A stretch of DNA of 22,147 bases from contig SDOX01000080.1 in assembly GCA_004565275.1 (NCBI GenBank), positions 38,771 through 60,917 on the forward strand. Reading direction: 5' to 3'. Position numbers and translations under genes: made by a program. The stretch is from Nannochloropsis salina CCMP1776 (taxonomy: Eukaryota > Sar > Eustigmatophyceae > Eustigmatales > Monodopsidaceae). Below the pieces are notes generated by a model. It ran no database searches and was not told where the DNA came from. It saw only the letters and a program-made list of their open reading frames with translations. The stretch's first letter is position 1; the number at the start of each line of letters is the position of its first letter. Positions 1 through 7,560 of the stretch are shown here, piece after piece.

Positions 1-981
1 AAGATGGGGAACGGACGTGAGATTCATTTTCTCGGGAAGGAGTTGAAAGCCCAGGCCGATGGATGAAGCCATCCCGCCCCTGGGAAGGAGCACCCGGAGC
101 AGATTCCTGCCGGTGCCGAGTTTGCTCAAGCGGGTGGTGACTGGGGGGAGGGGGAGGGGGAGGGAAAGAGGGAGGGAAGGAGGCAGGTCGGGCGGGAGGG
201 CGGGGCGGAGGGAGGGATGACTATCATGGGAGAACAGCGAGGACGGGGTTTCCGGACACGGCGATAGGCCAGGCAGGGAATGGATAAGAAGATCGTGGAA
301 GGGAGCAGAAAGGAAGGGGCGCATAAGAAAAGAAGGGAAGGATGGAGGAAGAGAGGAAAAGAGACAGGGAGGGAGGGAGGGAGGAAGGGAAAGAGGGAGG
401 GAAGATCACCTCGCCCATTGACGCGGACCCTTCCCTCCTGCAAGAGTCGTCGGCAGGCTCGCCGAGAGAGCTCAGGGAATCGACGAACAAGCAGGATATC
501 CAGGGGGAGCATGCCTGAGAGGGGGACCGGGAGGGGAGGAGGGGAAGTGGGAGGCACGCAGCCCCCCGTCTGCCAGTGTCCGGGCTATTACCAAGCCCTT
601 CCTCCCCGCTTCCTCCCTTGCACGACAACTGATCATCCTAGCCTGCGCTTCGTGTCGTCCTTCCCCCCACCCGGACACCCACCTACCCTCCTTGGCAGTG
701 ACGTGGAATTCAGCAATCTCCTCTCCATCCTCTACCTCCATCACCGCCGGGATTCCTTGGTCATTTCCCACGCCTTTCTCTCCTTCCTCTTGCATGCCTC
801 CACCTTGTACGCTGGAGAACAGGGCCCAGGATCGGAGGAAGGAGATGTCAGCTTTCCTAACAGGGATACTTTCGATGTGCCTCGTCGTGAAGGGGAGGGA
901 CGAGAAGGAGGGCACGCCCATTCGGTATCTCCAGGCGGCACCGACATCAAGGAGAAGGAATAGAACGGGTAGGTAAATCAT
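1..981 (-). CDS. S4-domain RluA-like pseudouridine synthase, plastid-type presequence, 3' end outside window
   Basis: Proposed exons, in transcript order, are 981-687, 514-410 and 140-1. The phases agree (1, then 1), each intron is GT-AG, and both acceptors follow pyrimidine tracts. The N-terminus (MIYLPVLFLLLDVGAAW) is hydrophobic and looks like a signal peptide, with W at the predicted cleavage point. Stramenopile plastid presequences use an aromatic residue there. Residues about 90-135 read EIAEFHVTAKEG, then LDILLVRRFPELSRRACRR, then LLQEGRVRVNGR, which is the classic S4 RNA-binding motif found ahead of the catalytic domain in RluA/RluD enzymes. The third exon gives FQLLPEKMNL, resembling the linker before the catalytic core, but that core (the HRLD-type aspartate) lies outside the window. 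The likely role is uridine isomerisation in plastid rRNA. Other S4 proteins (TlyA-like) are possible. An in-frame ATG at 1011 is an alternative start. The S4 call is firm; the enzyme class is inferred. Confidence 0.6.
141..409 (-). other. Intron 2 of the S4-domain gene, pyrimidine-rich on the sense strand
   Basis: The donor follows the VNGR codons (GTGATC reading down from 409). The acceptor CAG lies just above 140, behind a long C/T tract. On the plus strand the intron is a series of GGGAGG and GGAAGG runs. It has no coding signal of its own; the long open frames that cross it come from the repeat. Confidence 0.5.
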
Positions 982-1748
982 ATGGTCGGAGCTTCCAAAT
1001 GCTGCATCCAAGAGGGGAATAAAGCGGCTCTAGTACTCTGGCCAATGATTTCAGCCGCTCGTTCCCAGGGGGGTAGCTCCCTACGGGATGTCCTTGAAAT
1101 AGACGGAAAGTAATTAGACTAAGTCATGAACAAGGAGCTCCATAATTATTCATGCACCTCCGCGGTTACGCCGCTTTAAATCTTGCTGCCCGTGGGGTTC
1201 AATCTATGCGAGGCGTTGTGGGAGACGGCGAACATGGAAGTTGAAGTTCCTCCGTACTACGCTTCGACGGCCCCCCTCCTTCCTCTTTGCCTGCTTTTTT
1301 CACGCTCTATGTCACATTCAACCCCCTCCATTCTAGATCTCATTGATTGTACAAGAATCTTCACGCAATAATCATTTGGTGCCGGTAAAATTTGTTCTCG
1401 ACGTTCCTTTGTGCGCTTCACACCCCTTCTGCTGGTTTTCTTCTATGAAGTTTTATCCCTGGTTCACTCAACTTTATTCCCGAAAACGATTGTATACCCC
1501 ATCAGCACGTCCAGACTCTCAATATAATCGGTGTTGCCGGATAAGATCCGGAGATTGGAAGGAATGTGTATATTTGGGACGTGTCTTATCGTCATTGTTG
1601 ACAGATTTGTGTGCTTTCAGAGCTTATCATTCATCACGAAGTTTCCAACGCACTGTGAATTCACTTCTCATGCCCCCAAAGGACCCATCATTCCGTTCTC
1701 TTCATTGTTTTGTCTATCAGAGAAGAAGTCGGGGGTCGCTGCATCCAA
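982..1748. promoter_or_regulatory. Divergent spacer between the S4-domain gene and the membrane-protein gene
   Basis: This roughly 770-base stretch separates two outward-facing starts. It is closer to balanced base composition than its flanks and has no GGGAGG tracts. It must hold both promoters and 5' UTRs. I could not pick out a convincing TATA box or other named element. An open frame at 1343-1924 crosses it but shows no domain. Confidence 0.4.
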
Positions 1749-2697
1749 ATGGTGTCAACACGTCGGCAATCGGCAAAGCTGGAGTCCCGCAAGCAACAAG
1801 AAGCCACCTACAGGAATGCCGCCCTGGGCTCCATAGCGGCCGTCGTATTGGGCCTGCTTATATTCTTCCTACTTCCCAAACGCGTGACGGGGTGGAGGTA
1901 GGCCCAAGACGGGGAGGGTGGTGACGGAGGGAGGGGGCAAGCCCAGGCCGCCCGCGCCCCAATCCCCCCACCAACCCTCAGCTCCATCACATGCTCCCTT
2001 CTCAACAGGGTCTCCATCCCCGGACACTCGCGTCGCTTGCCTCAGACTTCGTGGCGGAGCCCTCAAATGCGCCAGTTTCCTCGCTCACCCCAGCCTCGGA
2101 CTATGCCCCCCCCCCCCGCCGTCCCTCCCTTCCTCCCTCGTCGCTCCACGGCCCATGCGCTCAGCCCCACGAAGGCCCTTACCTCCCTCCTTCCCACCAG
2201 CATCACTTTATCCGGCCTCTTTCTCCTCCTGTCTCACGTCATTCCCCCGGACGTGGCCCTGGCAGCTCCTCTTCCCCGCTCCCTCTCCCCCACGCTCCTG
2301 GTCCTCTCCCAGGAGGGAGGGAGGGAGGGAGGGAAGGAGGGGGACAGTGTCCCGTCGAAGATTGCCCTGGAGGATTTGGAGAAGGAGCTGGGGGAGGCAG
2401 CCTTCTTCGGGGGTAAGGAGGTGACGGGAGAGTCCGGAGAGGAGGAGCTAGCGACGGGGTGAGTCCTGGGAGGGGGGGGGAAGGAGGGGGAGGGGGAGGA
2501 CGCGGGTTCACAAGGAGGGTCTCGGGCGGGCACGGGGGTGAAGGATAGTGGCTTGGGTGGTAACGATGTTTCTCTATCCCTCCTCCTTCAGGCGAGAGCC
2601 CCTCTCCCCCCCGTCGTCTCCCTCGTCGACCGACCGCCTGAACGCGCTTCTGAACAGCAAACGCAAAAGCGTGGAGCCCCGGACCCACGGTCTTTGA
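1749..2697 (+). CDS. Membrane protein of unknown function, three exons
   Basis: Proposed exons are 1749-1897, 2009-2458 and 2592-2697, joined in phases 2 and 2, giving about 234 residues. Exon 1 encodes a basic, coiled start (MVSTRRQSAKLESRKQQEAT) and then a clear transmembrane helix, AAVVLGLLIFFLLPK. Exon 2 is Pro/Ser-rich, then has a second hydrophobic stretch (SITLSGLFLLLSHVIPPDVALA) ending in an AxA-like site, then an acidic helix (IALEDLEKELGEAAFFGG). Exon 3 ends DRLNALLNSKRKSV...THGL, stop. I do not recognise the family. A GGGAGG tract inside exon 2 reads EGGREGGKEG, so either the repeat was taken into the coding sequence or another intron lies there. The first half of exon 2 is the weakest part: all three frames are open, and the chosen one rests on phase alone. 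The second hydrophobic segment could be a thylakoid-lumen signal, which would make the true start different. Confidence 0.45.
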
Positions 2698-3577
2698 GGG
2701 AGGGAGGGAGGGCGGGAGGAGGAAGGGGGGGAGGGGCAGGAGGCCGGGAGGAAAGCTGCAGTGGGTGAGAGAGAAGGGGGAGGGCTGGAGGGAGGAGGCG
2801 GAGGAGGGGGGGCTCGGAAGAGGGGGAGGAAGGGAGACGATGCCAGAGGGATTGAGCACAGAGCGAAGGAGCGCGATATGGGAGGGCCAAAGTGGTGAAG
2901 AGGAGGGGCAAAGAGACTTTTGCGGGGAAAGGGGGGGGGGCGTCGGGGAAGGAAGAGGAGTTGGAGGGGAGGGACACTGCGGAGAGGGAGAAGGAGAAGG
3001 AGGTCAGGCACGCAGGGGAGGGCCAGGCAGGCGGGACGGATTTGAAAGGAAGGGGGTACTCGCCTAAGGTGGGTAGCGTCGGGTCTCATGGGAGCGTGAG
3101 AGATGGGGAAGGAGGGGATTGGCGAGGAGGTGACGGAGGGAGGATGCCGACGGAAGGGCAAGGAGGGGGGGGGAGGCGCGTGCGTACATAGCCCTTGGTG
3201 AAATGTAATTCAAATGCAGCCATCCCCAAGCGGTTTGGGACCATAAATTCGAGAGACGCGCGTACAATGCCTCTTTGGCGGAAAGAAAAAGCAAGTGAAA
3301 AAGACGCAAAAGGGTATGCACCCGCCTGCAAGTTGCTGCAAATTTCATTGGCTTTCGGCACCGGGGCAGAGACTTTGAAAGCTCCCCGCCTTGAACCACG
3401 CATGTCGCCCACGGAGAGCCCCTTGCGCCGCTCGCACAAACGGCGGCCCCCTCTGCTCCCTCTATGCCTCAGCTTTCGCCCCGTCACGAAGGTTTTCGCG
3501 CCACTTTTGAGGTCCCGGTCGCATGCCTCGGTGTCCCTCCCCATCGCCGTCGGCCCACCTGCCTTTCCTTCCCCTGT
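2698..3577. other. Convergent spacer with 3' UTRs, G-rich low complexity then mixed sequence
   Basis: This lies between the stop of the membrane-protein gene and the stop of the fibrillin gene, both pointing inward. About 2698-3180 is purine-rich on the plus strand (GGGAGG, GGAGAA runs). About 3190-3577 is mixed sequence. Long open frames on both strands here are low-complexity and carry no domain. I see no gene. Confidence 0.5.
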
Positions 3578-6500
3578 TCAACCAAATCCCACCGGCCGCG
3601 CGTAGACAAAGTAGCCCCGCTCCTCCCACCCGTCCTTCCCCCCGTCCTCCCCCCCTCCCTCCCTGACGATCCGAAAGTCCTCGTCCAAGTAGACTACCTC
3701 CACCAGACACCGAGGCCCCGACCCGGACCAGTTCCAAGGGAGGAGGTTCCACGCCTTACAGGGAGGCAGGTAGGGAGGAGGGACAAGGGCGAGAAAGGGT
3801 GGGTGCAAAGGTCAGTGACGGCCTCGGCAGGCGCCGGATCGAAGGCTCGATGTTGGCCCCAGGGGGGGGGGGCGCGCAAAGAAAAAGCAAAGCACACGTC
3901 ACCTCTTTGGTCGGAAATTGTTTGTTTTCCAGCCAGGCGCCCAGGAGGGGCATTGTTTTGAGCCCCGCGAGCCTGTCGAGGAAAGGGCAGGAGAGACGGC
4001 AAGGCGGGGGAAAGGCGGGGGCGGGGAGGAGGGTGAGGAGGGTGGGGAGGAAGAGAGCCAGGGGTCTCGATCTCCACCTCCATGGGACGCCTCGGCGTGG
4101 TCACACAACCAGGGCGCAGCCGCAGGAGTGGGAAGCCAAACCCAGCGTGTGTGGGCGCCGGCCCCGCCCTCTCTCCTCTTCCTCGCTCGGTGGGGCAAGA
4201 AGGCCCTCCCTTGTTCCCTTTTCGCCTCCCTCCCTCCCTCATTCCCTCCCTTCCTCCCTCCCTCATGCCCTCCCTTCCTCCCTCCCTCATGCCCCTCCTG
4301 CTCCCTCGCAATTCAACCGATCATTCACGACCAGAATTTTGCCTCATTCCCCCATTCCCTTCTCCCTCCTTCCTTCCCTCCCACCCGTCCTTCTCCCTTG
4401 CTCCTCCTCCACGCACTAGAAGCGTTCACGCCTTATAGAAATGCCTCGCCCGCCCTCCTTCGGCCCCTCCCTCTACTCCCGCCCTCTCACCTCTTGAAGG
4501 AAGTCTTGGCTACCGCGTACTCCAGACGCAACGCGGTCCCTTGCGCGGACTCCGAGACGGTCAGCTGACAGGGCATGATGGGTTGGGAGGGTGAGGGCGA
4601 GAGGGATGGGATGGGAGGGTAAAGGGACCGAGGGAAAAAGAGACGGGGGCATTGGGGGGTAAAATGGCACGAAGCAGCCACTCACCCCGTCGGCGAGGGA
4701 AAGGACGCGTCCTCCGAAGGTAGGAAGGAGCTTGAACCAGCCTGAGGGGAGGGAGGGAGGGAGGGAGGGAGGGAAGGAGGGAGGCATGGGGCGGGCGAGG
4801 AGGCGGAGGAGCCGGTGGGCGGGCGGCTTACCGATGAGGGGGATGGTGGTGAGGGGGAAGAGGACCGTGTCGAAGGAGGAGAGGAGGGTCTGGGCCTGGG
4901 ACAGGGAAGATCGAGGGCGATCTGGGGTCAAAGGTATCGCAACTGGAGCAAGACGCTACCTTCATTCCTCTCCCTCATTCCTCATCACGCCCGTCCACTG
5001 TTAATGGATAGCCTATCATCCTCCCTCCTCTTTCATCCTTCTTGGGCTTCCCCCTCCTTTCCTTGATGTCCTTTTTCCTCATCCTACCTGCAGATCGATG
5101 GTCTGTGCCACGCGCCCGATCTGCGAAGCACCCCAGGAGCAGGTCTGGAGCTCGTGCAGCTTGAAGAAGAGCTCAGACTGGAAGGAGGGGAGGAGGGCGG
5201 GAAGGAAAGAGTCCTTCGTAGTTATTCTCCTTTCTTTTTAACGCACTTCTCTTTATGACACGTGTGTGACGGTTTCCGCCGCGATGCACACTTGCCGACC
5301 TCCCCCCCCTTCCCGCCCTCCCTTTCCTACTCCCCCTTAAATCCCACCTTCGTGGGATCGGCGTAGGCGCGCTCGATGGCCTGGAAGAAGGGGGATGAAC
5401 GGAAGAGCTGCTTGGTCGAGTACACCTGTTTTTCCACGGGAGGGAGCAGTGATGTTCTCATTATCTAAACCCTCTCCCTCTGTCGCGGTCTTGGGCCACC
5501 CTCTTCTCCTTCTCACTCCCGTCTTGCTTCACATACAGCAGACGCATGTATGCAGACAATCAAGACGGAGGGCGCTCGACTCGTCAATTTTCTCTAAAGG
5601 AGGCCTCATCGTCTCCATCGCATCTCCCTCATCTCATTTGGATATGGCACAAATGGAGATAAGAAAGGAAATCCACCTGATACCCTTATTCTGTTAGGCC
5701 TCATGACACACAAACACTGACACGGTCCTCGCTCTCCCCCTTTGTCTCCCTTCCACTCACCAGCTCCCACTCTCCCTCCAAGAGCACCGGGCTCATCGCT
5801 TGCTTCCTTTCACGTCCCTTGGCAATCAACAGCTCTAGCAGGGACACCATTGTCTCTCTTTCAGCTGAAATGAAGACAAGTTGAAGAAATGTGAGTTGCG
5901 TAAAAAGTGAGAGATTCGCGTCAAGAAGGGAAGATCGTGAACTAGGGAAGTCGCACTCACCAGCGTAGAGACCTTCATCACTGACCAAGGGGTCTTGCAG
6001 CTTACCCCTGTCTGTGAGAGCCGCTAGCTGACACACTTTTAATTTGATGGATGCAACTGAGAGGGAAGATCGCGTTGCAGTGCTGATCAGGGATAAATCG
6101 AGAGGAGGGTGGCAAAATAAGGAAATGAGGTCACGTAATGAGATGAATCGACAGGCACGTTTCCACCTCCACTAATCGCACGCAAAAAAACAGGAATCCT
6201 CAATGAAAGTAACTAATTGAAAGGATTAAAATTATTTATCTTGTCGTAATACAAGTACATTCGGAAGGAAAACCAAAAACTGAGTACACAGAGTTATCGT
6301 AAAATACCTGAAGAGCCGGAGGTCTCGCGCTGTCGACCTCCCATTGTGTACCGTACTCGAAATAAAAAGGGGCGAAGAAAGCGGATTGATGGGATGCTTA
6401 TCTTGGTGATATAGATTAATACAGAAAAGGAGTGAGATGACACCCATTTGTTGTTGTCCACACACCAAGAAAAAATGTTGCTCCTCAATCGTGACGATCA

Positions 6501-6596
6501 ATGCCACATCAGTACCGTACCTATACCAAGCACCAACGACAACAGTCCAGGTGCTCCCAGCAACAACAGCTGTAGTAACGGAAATTTCAGCCGCAT
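3578..6596 (-). CDS. PAP/fibrillin-family plastid lipid-associated protein, eleven exons
   Basis: Exons in transcript order are 6596-6521, 6355-6308, 6056-5961, 5864-5761, 5425-5348, 5177-5088, 4895-4832, 4741-4686, 4564-4491, 3972-3903 and 3754-3578. All junctions are in phase and total 933 nt (310 residues plus stop). The start MRLKFPLLQLLLLGAPGLLS is a signal-type sequence, as expected for a bipartite plastid presequence, though no aromatic residue is obvious after it. Family landmarks follow in order: LAALTDRGKL (about 58-67), LLEGEWELVYSTKQLF (101-116), FFQAIERAYADP (about 121-132), GRVAQTIDLQ (155-164) and VEVVYLDEDFRIVR (270-283), ending YFVYARP (300-306). These match the PAP/fibrillin lipocalin-like domain. 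Members coat plastoglobules and thylakoids, bind lipids and support stress tolerance. The exon at 3972-3903 and the first two exons are the least certain. The insert at 284-299 (Gly/Glu-rich) is unusual between the last two strands. Confidence 0.75.
4221..4310. repeat. CCCTCC-type minisatellite, about 24-bp unit, within a fibrillin intron
   Basis: A unit close to CCTCCCTCATGCCCTCCCTT plus four bases recurs about two and a half times. It lies in the large intron between the fibrillin exons ending at 4491 and starting at 3972. On the gene's sense strand it is purine-rich and lies in the 5' half of the intron. Confidence 0.5.
4745..4784. repeat. (GGGA)n microsatellite in a fibrillin intron
   Basis: About ten GGGA units lie directly upstream (in gene sense) of the exon starting at 4741. 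They form the CCCTCC polypyrimidine tract of that acceptor on the minus strand. Confidence 0.7.
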
Positions 6597-7560
6597 GCGT
6601 CCTTGACCCTGTCTTTGTGTGCGGCATGAACGCCACGTAGTGGGGACCATCTTGCTATGGTATGCTCGCGTTCGCGCAATAATTTGAATCGGAGGAACTC
6701 TTGTAACGGTTTGGAAGTTGTCGCAACGGTCGGACCCAGCCGCCCTGCAGGGTCCTCGTGGCTTGGTATGGGTCTTCTGCGCAAGCATTCTACGTGGCCT
6801 TTTAATGTTTGGTGGATTTATGCTTTTATATATATTTACTCGTGGTCTGAGGAAGTGTGGTGGGAGTTGGACGCATAACAAAGATGAATGGCTTGTTCCT
6901 TACACTCGAAGGTCGATGGCGTCAAAATGAGACAGAGGCCGAGAGAGGAGCATCCTCTGCAATGTAATCCTTTGGGATGGGAAGCAGTTGCTTGAAAGCT
7001 TTCTTCTTTAAACTGACGATGGGATTGCATTCTAGTCTTTAGTCATAGTAAACGACAACGTGTATGTTTTCAGAGATCGTAAAAGTAGGGGTTGGGTATC
7101 TGGCCTCTCGAGTCGTCGGCCCATTTGTGGCCTTCTGCACGGAGGAGGAGCGTGCCCAACGGAACCAAAGAAAAGTGTCCTCGAGCCCTAAGTACTACTC
7201 ATACATTTGAGGTACTAGGCGTCCTCCTGCAGATTCCTCCTCTGCACATATCAATGCAACAACATGCTTACTCGACATGTGAGCTGAAATGAGGTCGTGT
7301 GTGCAAAGATGTCTGAAAGTGCATATCCTCTGCGCTGACGCTGTCCCATTGGTAGAAAACCATTTATCGTCCTCATTGTAAATGAGTTTGCTTGTCAGGA
7401 AGGTCTTCTTATGTCCTACGAAGCCGTCAAGAGTCGCTCTTGCGTCTCCTGATACCATGGTCACGAAATCTCTTGAGCTGCCGTGAGCTATTCTTTGCGC
7501 CCAGGACCCACCCAATCCCCCCTTTCTCCCTTTCCACAAAGGCACTGCGTAAACACAAAC
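6597..7560. promoter_or_regulatory. Divergent spacer between the fibrillin and acidic surface-protein genes
   Basis: This roughly 960-base region lies between two outward-facing starts. It is nearer to 50% GC than the rest and free of GGGAGG tracts. AT-rich patches (for example around 6825-6840, TTTATATATATTT) could be core promoter elements, but I cannot place a start site. No open frame here shows a domain. It should contain both promoters and both 5' UTRs. Confidence 0.4.

Noticed and set aside
1343-1924. 193-codon plus-strand open frame over the divergent spacer and exon 1 of the membrane protein
   Set aside because: A different frame at 1749-1897 gives a clean transmembrane helix ending at a GT donor. 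This frame has no domain.
1918-2424. LRLRGG, a ubiquitin-tail-like string, in one frame near 2030-2060
   Set aside because: No ubiquitin beta-grasp sequence precedes it, and the frame does not match the exon phases of the flanking gene. Coincidence.
2239-3161. Several long Pro/Ser/Arg-rich minus-strand frames
   Set aside because: They are antisense readings of GGGAGG tracts, which lack stops on the CCCTCC strand.
3086-3605. Long open frames on both strands downstream of the fibrillin stop
   Set aside because: Both strands are open over the same bases, neither shows a domain, and the region fits 3' UTR and spacer.
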